Source of the DNA: Bacteroidota bacterium
GTDB lineage: Bacteria; Bacteroidota; Ignavibacteria; Ignavibacteriales; Melioribacteraceae
Assembly (NCBI GenBank): GCA_018818165.1
Contig: JAHISP010000082.1
Span: 1-64,000 of the forward strand
Reading direction: 5' to 3'
Length of the DNA stretch: 64,000 nt
Numbering within the stretch: position 1 is the first letter of the stretch; the number at the start of each line of letters is the position of its first letter. The translations under genes and the position numbers were made by a program. This document shows, piece by piece, positions 55,945-64,000 of the stretch. The notes under the pieces are model-generated. The model did not search any database. It worked only from the letters and a program-made list of their open reading frames with translations, and was not told the DNA's origin.

Positions 55945-58122
55945 ATGAAATCACTGAAAGATCTTAATGAAGCACAACTTGAAGCAGTTCAATATAATGC
56001 AGGTCCACATTTAATTGTTGCAGGAGCTGGTTCAGGAAAAACCAAAGTTTTGACCCATAAAATTGCATTTTTAATTGAAGATGGTTTTGAACCATCAAAT
56101 ATATTAGCTTTAACTTTTACAAATAAAGCTGCAAAAGAAATGAAAAATCGTATCACTGCTATGATTGGAGTTTCTAAAGCAAAACAACTTTGGATGGGAA
56201 CTTTTCATTCCATTTTAGCACGTATTTTACGAACAGAAGCAGAACACCTTAATTATAAAACAAATTTTTCAATTTATGATAGAGAAGATTCCGTTGCACT
56301 TGTTAGTAACGTTTTATTAGCTCTTAATGTTTCCATTGATGATAAATCACCATCTGCTATTCAACATATGATAAGCTCACTTAAGAATAGAATGATTCTT
56401 CCAGATGAATATGCAAAACACCATGCTGAAAATCCTGCCGAAAAACGATTAGCTCAAGTATACATTGAGTATAACAAAAGATTATATGAAAATAATTCAA
56501 TGGATTTTGATGATTTGCTTCTCAAACCAATTCAATTGTTTAATAACAATGAGAGAATTCTTGCAAAATATAAAAAAGATTTCAAATATGTTCTTGTAGA
56601 TGAATTCCAAGATACAAACAAGGCTCAGTACGAAATTATTAAATTATTTGTTACTGGAAGAACCAAACTTTGTGCTGTTGGAGATGATGCTCAATCAATA
56701 TATGGTTGGAGAGGTGCTGAACTTGATAATATGCTAAACTTTGAGAAAGATTTCCCTAAAACTCAAACATTTCGATTAGAACAAAATTATAGATCAACAA
56801 AAAGAATTCTTAAAGCTGCTGGCTCTGTAATTAAAAACAATCCAAATCAGATTGAAAAAACCCTTTGGACTAACAACGAAGAAGGGGAGTTGCTTTCAAT
56901 TATTCGCTGTACAGATGAAAAAGATGAAGCTTATCAAATTTCCAAACAAATAAAAAAAGAAATTTCTGCTCAAAAAATTTCTTTGAAAGATATAGCTATT
57001 CTATACAGAATTAATTCTCAATCCAGAGCTATGGAAGAGGCTCTGCGTCGTGAAAAGTTGCCTTATAAAATAGTTGGTGGTGTAGAGTTTTATAGAAGAA
57101 AAGAAGTAAAAGATATTGTTGCTTATCTAAGAATTTTGGCAAACCAGAATGATGAAGAAAGTTTATTAAGAATAATGAACTTTCCTCAACGTGGTATTGG
57201 TAATACTTCAATAAGTAAAATGATAGCTTTTGCACGAAAATTTGATATTACTTTGTTTGCAACAATGGCGCGTATTTTTGAGGTTATTGAAGTAAAAGAA
57301 AGAATTCAAAAAAATGTTAAACAATTTAAAATATTGCTTGATAAATACATTGATTTAAAAGAACAATTCTCTTTAACCGAACTTACATCTGCTTTAATCG
57401 CTGATCTTGGTGTTCTAAAAATGTATAAAGATGAAAATTCTGTTGATTCTCGACAAAGATATGATAATGTTCAAGAATTATTAAATAGTATCACTGATTT
57501 TATTAAAGATAATAAAAATGCAACTATTGATGATTTCCTATCAGAAGTTTCACTCATATCAGGTGCCGATTCTTATGAAGAAGATGAAAATTTTGTTACT
57601 TTAATGACAATTCATAGTGCAAAAGGTTTAGAATTTCCAGTAGTATTTATTACTGGCTGCGAAGAAGATATTTTTCCATTAAATAAAAAATTTGATTCAG
57701 ATTCAAATACGGAAGAAGAAAGAAGATTGTTTTATGTTGCTGTAACACGTGCTGAAAGAAAAGTGATTTTTTCATATGCTCGTTCTCGTTACAGATTTGG
57801 AGAAGTCGCTTATCAAGATGTATCTCGTTTTATTGGAGAAATTGATCCTACAACAGTAAAAGAACTTAATAGTGGGCTAAGAAAAACATCCTCCCGAAGA
57901 CGAAGAGCATATTATGATGAACTTTATCAAGAGGATTTTGATGAATTTGATCAAGAAAGACGCTCACTTAGAGTTGGTAGTAGAGTAAGTCACGAAAAAT
58001 TTGGTGAAGGAAAAATACTAGCAATTGGTGGAATTGGCGAAAGTCAAAAAATAAGTATTGCGTTTGAAGATTTTGGTACAAAGCATCTTCTAACAAAATT
58101 TGCAAAGTTAACATTAATATAA
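55945..58122 (+). CDS. pcrA: UvrD/PcrA-type ATP-dependent DNA helicase
   Basis: This 725-residue SF1A helicase unwinds DNA 3'-5' in repair and replication restart. Motifs in order: AGAGSGKTKVL (Walker A, about 27-37), ALTFTNKAAKEMK, VLVDEFQDTN (Walker B), GDDAQSIYGWRGA, LEQNYRSTK, TIHSAKGLEF and VAVTRAER. The C-terminus (GSRVSHEKFGEGKILAI) is the Tudor-like domain that binds RNA polymerase in PcrA. Length and order are normal. The gene stands in its own unit with pfk behind it. Confidence 0.96.
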   Translation: MKSLKDLNEAQLEAVQYNAGPHLIVAGAGSGKTKVLTHKIAFLIEDGFEPSNILALTFTNKAAKEMKNRITAMIGVSKAKQLWMGTFHSILARILRTEAEHLNYKTNFSIYDREDSVALVSNVLLALNVSIDDKSPSAIQHMISSLKNRMILPDEYAKHHAENPAEKRLAQVYIEYNKRLYENNSMDFDDLLLKPIQLFNNNERILAKYKKDFKYVLVDEFQDTNKAQYEIIKLFVTGRTKLCAVGDDAQSIYGWRGAELDNMLNFEKDFPKTQTFRLEQNYRSTKRILKAAGSVIKNNPNQIEKTLWTNNEEGELLSIIRCTDEKDEAYQISKQIKKEISAQKISLKDIAILYRINSQSRAMEEALRREKLPYKIVGGVEFYRRKEVKDIVAYLRILANQNDEESLLRIMNFPQRGIGNTSISKMIAFARKFDITLFATMARIFEVIEVKERIQKNVKQFKILLDKYIDLKEQFSLTELTSALIADLGVLKMYKDENSVDSRQRYDNVQELLNSITDFIKDNKNATIDDFLSEVSLISGADSYEEDENFVTLMTIHSAKGLEFPVVFITGCEEDIFPLNKKFDSDSNTEEERRLFYVAVTRAERKVIFSYARSRYRFGEVAYQDVSRFIGEIDPTTVKELNSGLRKTSSRRRRAYYDELYQEDFDEFDQERRSLRVGSRVSHEKFGEGKILAIGGIGESQKISIAFEDFGTKHLLTKFAKLTLI

Positions 58123-58146
58123 TTATAAATAAATTTAAGGTGTGAA

Positions 58147-59196
58147 ATGAAAATAGGTGTTTTAACAGGTGGAGGCGATTGCCCAGGGTTAAATGCAGTT
58201 ATTCGTGGGGTAGTTCGTAAATCCCTTTTATTGGGTCACGAAGTTGTTGGTATTAAAAATGGTTGGAGAGGTTTGCTTAATAAAAATTATTATATGCTTA
58301 ATCATGAAGCAATATCTGGAATTCTTCATCGTGGTGGAACTATTCTTGGCTCATCAAGAACTAATCTTTACGAAGAAGGGAAAAATTATTATCAACAAGC
58401 GATTGATAATTTCAAAGAAATGGAGCTTGATGCGCTAATTGCTATTGGTGGAGAAGATACTCTTGGTGTTGCAGCAAAATTATATAAAGATGGCATAAAT
58501 GTAATTGGCGTTCCTAAAACAATTGATAATGATTTAAGTGGAACCGACTTTACTTTTGGATTTGATACTGCTGTTAATATTGCTACTGATGCAATTGATA
58601 GATTACACACCACGGCTGAATCTCATAATAGAGTTATTGTTGTTGAAGTTATGGGTCGTCATGCTGGTTGGATTGCATTACATTCTGGACTTGCTGGTGG
58701 AGCTGATATTACGCTTATTCCAGAAAAACCATTTAAAATTAAAGAAGTTTGCGATGTTATTAGAACAAGACATGCAAGAGGAAAATTGTTTAGTATTGTT
58801 GTTGTTTCTGAAGGTGCAAAAATAAACACAGAAGATGAACACGACAAAGATGGTTCTTTTGTTCTTCAAAATTTGAAAAAAGATTCTTTTGGTCACGTTG
58901 CTCTTGGTGGAATTGGTAATATTGTTGCAGAAGAAATTGAAAAAGAAACTGGTTATGAAACAAGAGCTGTTGTGCTTGGCCACATTCAACGTGGTGGTAC
59001 TCCTTCTGCATTTGATAGAGTTCTTGGAAGCAGATTTGGCATAAGAGCTGCTGAATTAGTTGAAGCTAAGGATTTTGGAAAAATGGTTGCTTTAAGAGGA
59101 ACTAAAATAGTATCTGTTTCACTTGAAGAAGCTGTTGGAACTCTTAAAACTGTTGATGATGAAACGTATAATGAAGCTCAAAATCTATTTGGATAA
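58147..59196 (+). CDS. pfkA: 6-phosphofructokinase, probably pyrophosphate-dependent
   Basis: This 349-residue enzyme phosphorylates fructose-6-phosphate. It aligns without gaps to the classic numbering: GGGDCPGLN (9-17), GGEDT with Asp at position 104, PKTIDND with Lys at 124 and the catalytic Asp at 127, MGRHAGWIA, and HIQRGGTPSAFDR. ATP-dependent enzymes have Gly at 104 and Gly at 124; Asp104 with Lys124 is the PPi-using combination, so I expect PPi as donor and a reversible reaction. Length fits the mixed-substrate group III. It starts 24 bases after the helicase stop and a terminator follows. Confidence 0.93.
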   Translation: MKIGVLTGGGDCPGLNAVIRGVVRKSLLLGHEVVGIKNGWRGLLNKNYYMLNHEAISGILHRGGTILGSSRTNLYEEGKNYYQQAIDNFKEMELDALIAIGGEDTLGVAAKLYKDGINVIGVPKTIDNDLSGTDFTFGFDTAVNIATDAIDRLHTTAESHNRVIVVEVMGRHAGWIALHSGLAGGADITLIPEKPFKIKEVCDVIRTRHARGKLFSIVVVSEGAKINTEDEHDKDGSFVLQNLKKDSFGHVALGGIGNIVAEEIEKETGYETRAVVLGHIQRGGTPSAFDRVLGSRFGIRAAELVEAKDFGKMVALRGTKIVSVSLEEAVGTLKTVDDETYNEAQNLFG

Positions 59197-59225
59197 AAGT
59201 TTGTTTAAGTAGTAATGAATGTTGT

Positions 59226-59256
59226 AACCTCTTCAATTTTGGAGAGGTTTTTTTAT
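59226..59256 (+). terminator. Rho-independent terminator after phosphofructokinase
   Basis: AACCTCTTC (59226-59234) pairs with GGAGAGGTT (59241-59249, one G-U) around loop AATTTT, followed by a T run to 59254. It lies 29 bases after the stop and closes the helicase-kinase unit. Confidence 0.88.
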
Positions 59257-59377
59257 ATCAAATTATTACAAAAAAAAACATGAAGCGTATTACATTTTCA
59301 CAATAAATTATAATTTTAATAAATTATTGCTTCAAAAATTCTACATAAAAATAATTATAAATAACCAATACTGACTA

Positions 59378-59445
59378 CAATGACTAACATTGACAAAGAA
59401 TAACATGCAATAACTAATGTTGACAATGAATGACCACCAATGACA
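59378..59445. repeat. Short degenerate 30-base tandem repeat
   Basis: CAATGACTAACATTGACAAA plus ten bases (59378-59407) is followed by CAATAACTAATGTTGACAAT plus ten bases (59408-59437) and a third partial copy starting CAATGACA (59438). The TGAC/TAAC words recur about every ten bases. It sits just upstream of yjbQ and could be a local slippage product or a regulator site. Confidence 0.5.
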
Positions 59446-59503
59446 GTAAATATTTTTTAGAATGGAACATGTATATCATTATGCAAAAGAGAAAAATTTT
59501 ATC

Positions 59504-59923
59504 ATGACACTTCAAAAAGAGATAACTATTACGGCAAAGAGCCGAGGGTTTCACATCATTACAAATGAAATCTTAAAGCAAATTCCAGAAATTGCAAAAA
59601 TCAAAATTGGGATTGCAAATATATTTATTAAACATACTTCAGCTTCACTTACATTAAATGAAAATGTTTCATCGGATGTTTTAAGAGATATGGAAAAGTA
59701 TTTTGAAAAATTTGTTCCAGAAGATAACTCTTTTTATGAGCACAATTATGAAGGAAACGATGATATGCCTGCTCATATAAAATCATCAATACTTGGTCAA
59801 TCAATTTCAATTCCAATTACGGATGGAAAATTAAATCTTGGAACATGGCAAGGAATTTATCTTGGCGAACATAGAAATTATGGGGGAGCAAGAAAAATTG
59901 TAATTACAATATTGGGAGAATAA
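59504..59923 (+). CDS. yjbQ: YjbQ-family protein (secondary thiamine-phosphate synthase type)
   Basis: From ATG 59504 the protein has 139 residues, the usual size; an in-frame ATG at 59462 would add 14 poorly conserved residues. The UPF0047 signature is clear: FIKHTSASLTLNENVSSDVL, HNYEGNDDMPAHIKSSILG and DGKLNLGTWQGIYLGEHR. Members can complement thiamine-phosphate synthase weakly; the true substrate is unsettled. The His and Asp/Glu residues of the putative metal site are all present. It stands alone between the terminator and the SNF2 gene. Confidence 0.92.
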   Translation: MTLQKEITITAKSRGFHIITNEILKQIPEIAKIKIGIANIFIKHTSASLTLNENVSSDVLRDMEKYFEKFVPEDNSFYEHNYEGNDDMPAHIKSSILGQSISIPITDGKLNLGTWQGIYLGEHRNYGGARKIVITILGE

Positions 59924-60034
59924 TGGGGTAATAAATTCTGTTTCTTTTAGTAAATTTATTTTTATAAAATTAAAACTATTGATATAATGACATTCAATTA
60001 AACATAATAAATACCTTAATTTAAACCACAACAA

Positions 60035-63000
60035 ATGAATAACAATTTAAAACTCTATTTGAACAACAATTTTTCAGCAATTATTAGGGGGAGAGGTAAA
60101 AAATATTTTAATATTGGGGCAGTAAAAAATGTTCAAATTTCTAATAATTTTGTTTCTGCAAAAATAAAGGGTTCAAAAAATTATTCTACAGTCATAACTT
60201 TTAGTGAAAATATAGAACCACATAGCATGTCGTGCTCATGTCCATATTTTGAAGTGGAAAACTGTAAGCATCTCGCTGCATTATTGTATTATTTAGATGA
60301 TGTAGGATTTGAAAGCACCGCACCAAAAGTTTCTATAAAGGAAAATATGCAGATTGTTTTCCCTTTTGCTAAACAAAATATGAATAAAGAACAAACAAAA
60401 GAAGATTTAGAAAAAAGAAAACTTGCTAAACTTATTGAAAAGTTTGCTCCAATTATTGAAGACAATAAGCGTGAAGTAAAAGCAACTAACAAGTCAGAAC
60501 AAAAAAATGGTTATGCAATTTCACATACAGGATTCCGTACTTTTATTTATCCAATAAGAATAAACACCAAAAAAAATGGTAGCATTGGAGCTATTAGTAG
60601 AATACATACGATGAGTTATAATTCTTTTGATAAAGTAAACTTTAGTGAAAGACTTGTGCTGGATTATCTCTGTGACTACAAAAATTCTCCAATATATATT
60701 GGAAATACTGTGCAGTCACGAAATTCAATAAATCAACGAGAAATGTATAATGATATATTAAATTTCTTAAATGAAAAGGAAGTATTTATTGAAAACAAAT
60801 ATGAAACTTACCAAACTGTGGAGGTTCTTTCAGAAACTGCTATATGTAAATTAGTTATTACTGAAAATTTATTAGAACTAATTCTCGAACTTAACATTGT
60901 TGTTAATGGACAAGAATTTATCAAGCGTGAAGATATTTCCATTATAATTGATAATCCACTTTGGATTTTTTGCGATAATAAAATATTTAAAATTGATAAT
61001 ATGTCGTTTGAAAGATTTGAATATTTCAAAGGAAATTCATTTAAATTAACATTCCCAAAAGATTATTTGGATGTTTTTGAAAAGGAGTTCCTTCCTAAAA
61101 TTGCTTCCAAATTGCCAATTATTTCCGATAAATATAATGTGGAAAATGTTCATTTAACTCCAACAAAAAAATTGTTTCTTAAAGAACAAGAATCAGATTT
61201 GCTTTTGAAAATAAAATTTGGGTACCAAGAAATCGATTTTGATTACGATCCAAAGGAAATGTTTACAACTATTTATAATAATGAAAAAATATTAACGATA
61301 CACAGAGATAAAGAATTTGAGAATAATGCAATAGAGGAGATAAAAGCTCTTTATGTAAAAAATATTGGAGTTGGAACGTTTACACCACGGAAAGATCCTT
61401 TGGATTTTATTTTTCAAAATTTTACTTATTTAAAAGAAATAGGATTTGAAATATTTGGTGAAGAAGACCTCAAAAAATTTAAAATTAATATATCAAAACC
61501 AAAAGTCTCTTTTAATGTATCGTCGGGTATAGATTGGTTTGATGTAACTACAGAAGTTGAATACAATGGCACTGCGGTTCCATTTTCGGAACTTGTAGCG
61601 GCAATTAAAGAGAAAAAGAAATACTTTAAATTATCAGATGGTTCTTCTGGCATTATTCCAACTAATTGGGTAAATAAATTTAAACAGACTTTATCAATTG
61701 GAAAGTTGAATGAAGAGGGAGTTCGGTTTTCTAAAATACAAGCTCTTGCGTTGGAAACAATTTTGGAAGAAGCTGATGATTTTGTAACTGATGAACACTT
61801 TAAAGAGCATGTAGAAAAACTTAAATCATTCGATAAAATTGAGCGACAAAGCATTCCCCGCACATTTAACGGTAAGTTACGTAATTATCAAAAAACTGGA
61901 GTTGACTGGCTCTACTTCCTAAAAGAATATTCGTTTGGTGGAATACTTGCCGATGATATGGGGCTTGGAAAAACTATTCAGTCAATTATTCTTTTACTGA
62001 AAGAGAAAAAAGAAAATAAAAATTATACAGCTTTAATAGTTGCGCCTACATCCGTAATTTTTAATTGGATTGATGAAATTGGTAAATTTGCTCCAAGTTT
62101 AACAACCTTAAATCATACAGGCAATGAAAGAGAAAAGACAGACAATGCTACTATAAATAAATATGATGTTGTATTAACAAGCTATGGTATTTTGTTACGA
62201 GATTATGAATTATTAAAGGATTTTCAGTTCCATTATATTATTTTGGATGAATCACAAAAAATTAAAAATCCAATATCTAAAACTGGCAGAGTTGTTAGAA
62301 AATTGAAAGCAGATTATCGTCTTTGTTTAACGGGAACACCAATTGAAAACAATTTAACAGAATTATGGTCACAGATGGCATTTCTTAATCCAGGTTTGTT
62401 AGGGTCGTATCAAAAATTTAACGATTTATTTGTTAAACCAATTTCTAAAGATAATTCATCAGAGACGATGAACTTATTGAAAAGGACTATATACCCATTT
62501 GTTCTCCGACGTACAAAAGATGTGGTTGCAAAAGATCTTCCAGAGAAGACTGAAACTATTCACTTTTGTGAAATGGAAAAAGCACAGGCTAAAGTTTACA
62601 ATTTTTGGAAAAATTCAATAAAATTGGAAATTCTTGAAGAAATTAAAAAGAAGGGAATTAAAAAAAGTGGATTTAAAGTAATGGAAGGTTTGTTGCGATT
62701 AAGGCAAATATGTAATCATCCAGTTTTGGTGCAAAGTGATTATAAAAGGGAATCGAGCAAATTTGAAGAATTTAAACTGATGCTTTCCAAAGTTGTTGCC
62801 GAAGGACATAAAGTGCTTGTCTTTTCACAGTTTGTAAAGATGCTTGAAATAATGAGAGAATTTTTAGACAAAGAAAATATTAAGTACGAATATTTAACAG
62901 GTAGCACACAAAACCGAGAAGAACGTGTAAAAAATTTTAAGAATAACGATGATATAAAAGTCTTTCTTATTAGCTTAAAAGCTGGAGGTTTTGGACTTAA

Positions 63001-63259
63001 CTTAACTGAAGCCGATTATGTTTTTCATTACGATCCTTGGTGGAATCCAGCCGTTGAAATGCAAGCAACTGACAGAACACACAGAATTGGACAGGACAAA
63101 AATGTTTTTGTTTATAAATTTATCACAAAAGATTCCGTTGAAGAAAAAATATTGTATCTTCAGGAAAAGAAAAAACAACTTGTTCAAGAAATAATATCAA
63201 CTGATTCGAGCTTATTAAAAAATATTACACAAAAAGATATAGAAATTTTGTTTGAATAA
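60035..63259 (+). CDS. SWI2/SNF2-family ATPase with SWIM zinc finger
   Basis: This 1074-residue protein has a SWIM zinc finger (SCSCPYFEVENCKH, about 67-80), a long middle region (about 110-610, the bacterial SNF2-associated type) and an SF2 core: ILADDMGLGKTIQS (Walker A, near 645), APTSVIFNWIDE, DESQKIKN in place of the usual DEAQ/DEAH, LTGTPIENNLTELWSQ, and the helicase C domain ending GGFGLNLTEADYVFHYDPWW and DRTHRIGQ. Such RapA/HepA relatives remodel protein-DNA or RNA polymerase complexes. An acidic unknown protein follows 14 bases later and may be its partner. Confidence 0.94.
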   Translation: MNNNLKLYLNNNFSAIIRGRGKKYFNIGAVKNVQISNNFVSAKIKGSKNYSTVITFSENIEPHSMSCSCPYFEVENCKHLAALLYYLDDVGFESTAPKVSIKENMQIVFPFAKQNMNKEQTKEDLEKRKLAKLIEKFAPIIEDNKREVKATNKSEQKNGYAISHTGFRTFIYPIRINTKKNGSIGAISRIHTMSYNSFDKVNFSERLVLDYLCDYKNSPIYIGNTVQSRNSINQREMYNDILNFLNEKEVFIENKYETYQTVEVLSETAICKLVITENLLELILELNIVVNGQEFIKREDISIIIDNPLWIFCDNKIFKIDNMSFERFEYFKGNSFKLTFPKDYLDVFEKEFLPKIASKLPIISDKYNVENVHLTPTKKLFLKEQESDLLLKIKFGYQEIDFDYDPKEMFTTIYNNEKILTIHRDKEFENNAIEEIKALYVKNIGVGTFTPRKDPLDFIFQNFTYLKEIGFEIFGEEDLKKFKINISKPKVSFNVSSGIDWFDVTTEVEYNGTAVPFSELVAAIKEKKKYFKLSDGSSGIIPTNWVNKFKQTLSIGKLNEEGVRFSKIQALALETILEEADDFVTDEHFKEHVEKLKSFDKIERQSIPRTFNGKLRNYQKTGVDWLYFLKEYSFGGILADDMGLGKTIQSIILLLKEKKENKNYTALIVAPTSVIFNWIDEIGKFAPSLTTLNHTGNEREKTDNATINKYDVVLTSYGILLRDYELLKDFQFHYIILDESQKIKNPISKTGRVVRKLKADYRLCLTGTPIENNLTELWSQMAFLNPGLLGSYQKFNDLFVKPISKDNSSETMNLLKRTIYPFVLRRTKDVVAKDLPEKTETIHFCEMEKAQAKVYNFWKNSIKLEILEEIKKKGIKKSGFKVMEGLLRLRQICNHPVLVQSDYKRESSKFEEFKLMLSKVVAEGHKVLVFSQFVKMLEIMREFLDKENIKYEYLTGSTQNREERVKNFKNNDDIKVFLISLKAGGFGLNLTEADYVFHYDPWWNPAVEMQATDRTHRIGQDKNVFVYKFITKDSVEEKILYLQEKKKQLVQEIISTDSSLLKNITQKDIEILFE

Positions 63260-63273
63260 ATGAGGTAACTATC

Positions 63274-64000
63274 ATGAACTTATCTGAAGATGCAAATAAT
63301 TATTTTTTAAATGAACAGAATAAAAAAAAGAAAAAGGAAATTGAGGATAAGTATGATGCCACTTTTCACAAACCAGATGATAGTGATTTGTCTCCTGCTT
63401 TGGAAAACGAATTTTTGAATTACATTCAACAGTTTGAAGAGCAATTTGAGACAACAGATGATATAGAAGTTCTTGAATATTTGGGAAATCCTATATTTAA
63501 AAAATTAGAAGAAATTCTTCCAAATGAAATAGAGAGTGAAATAGAAAAAGTCTTAAATATTTATTTTGAAAACAATGTGAACATTCATGTAAGTGAAGAG
63601 AGCGAAATTACCGATGCGGAATATTATACTTTTTTAACAGAAGAATTGCCAAAGCATAAAATGCAAAATATGCGCATTTCTGGAATGAATATAAATTTTA
63701 TTTACGAAGAATTTCACCCAAGTATTAAGCTAGATTCCAAAATGGCTATTGAAGATACTCTACTTTCTGCAATTTCAAAAAATAGAGAATATGGAATGAC
63801 ATTTGTAAGTAACGAGAATTTACATAACTCCGAAGGCAAGTCTATTTCAAAAATAGAGTTTAAAAACAGTCTTTATAAATTATTTGATGATGTTGATGAA
63901 ATAATTGAAAAGGAATTTGTATTCAATAAATTTGAATTTGGAAATGAAAATATTGTAAATACTGATTTTATAATCCGTTATAAACAGAAGAAATCTTTTA
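63274..64000 (+). CDS. Unknown acidic protein downstream of SNF2 gene (3' partial)
   Basis: An ATG at 63274, 14 bases after the SNF2 stop with TGAGGT as ribosome site, opens a frame that is still open at the window edge (242 codons, MNLSEDANNYFLNEQNKKKK). It starts with a Lys/Asp/Glu-rich hydrophilic stretch (about 15-45) and continues as an acidic, mixed helix/strand sequence (DVDEIIEKEF, FNKFEFGNENI) without signal peptide or membrane segment. I recognise no family. Base composition matches its neighbours, and its tight spacing suggests co-transcription with the SNF2 gene. Confidence 0.75.
   Translation, partial: MNLSEDANNYFLNEQNKKKKKEIEDKYDATFHKPDDSDLSPALENEFLNYIQQFEEQFETTDDIEVLEYLGNPIFKKLEEILPNEIESEIEKVLNIYFENNVNIHVSEESEITDAEYYTFLTEELPKHKMQNMRISGMNINFIYEEFHPSIKLDSKMAIEDTLLSAISKNREYGMTFVSNENLHNSEGKSISKIEFKNSLYKLFDDVDEIIEKEFVFNKFEFGNENIVNTDFIIRYKQKKSF

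Overview
The window is AT-rich (roughly one third GC by eye), every convincing gene lies on the + strand, and several secreted proteins end in the NYPNPFNPST-type sorting domain of type IX secretion (T9SS). TonB receptors with CarboxypepD_reg-like N-termini, PorV/UPF0164-like barrels and VVPNPY/FlgD-like tails point to the Bacteroidota/Chlorobi side of the tree, most likely an Ignavibacteria-like fermentative polymer degrader. That placement is inferred from family content; no rRNA or other marker is present. No tRNA, rRNA, CRISPR array, intact insertion sequence or prophage was seen.

Region 1 (1-2940) is the 3' part of a gene for a secreted protein made of near-identical 168-172 residue modules plus a T9SS tail, closed by a terminator.

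Region 2 (3007-27135) is an amino-sugar polysaccharide locus. It opens with a triad: TonB receptor, secreted protein with a VVPNPY tail, and PorV-like barrel. Then follow a ROK repressor, a Gfo/Idh/MocA oxidoreductase, two GH20-type proteins, two sodium/solute symporters, NagA, a secreted TIM-barrel-like protein with T9SS tail, a heparan-type transmembrane N-acetyltransferase (NagX/HGSNAT-like), NagB, a heparinase II/III-type lipoprotein lyase and a T9SS-exported SGNH esterase. Together they can cut, deacylate, import and catabolise an N-acetylhexosamine polymer to fructose-6-phosphate. No N-acetylhexosamine kinase is present.

Region 3 (27484-49844) is a beta-galactan/galactose locus. It holds a LacI-type regulator flanked by GCAAACG-type operators, GalT, a SurA-like foldase, a second receptor/secreted-partner/PorV-like triad, a multi-module carbohydrate-binding-like T9SS protein, GH53 endo-galactanase, a GH5-like hydrolase, GalK, a GH2 beta-galactosidase and a decayed aldose 1-epimerase (galM) fragment. 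Neither locus has a SusD; each has the triad instead.

Region 4 (50164-64000) is more ordinary: OPT and MFS transporters with an M29-like aminopeptidase (a possible peptide-use group), an orphan PqqD-like protein, a small barrel-like exported protein, a PcrA/UvrD helicase, a 6-phosphofructokinase with pyrophosphate-type active-site residues, YjbQ, a SWIM-SNF2 ATPase and the start of an unknown acidic protein cut by the window edge.
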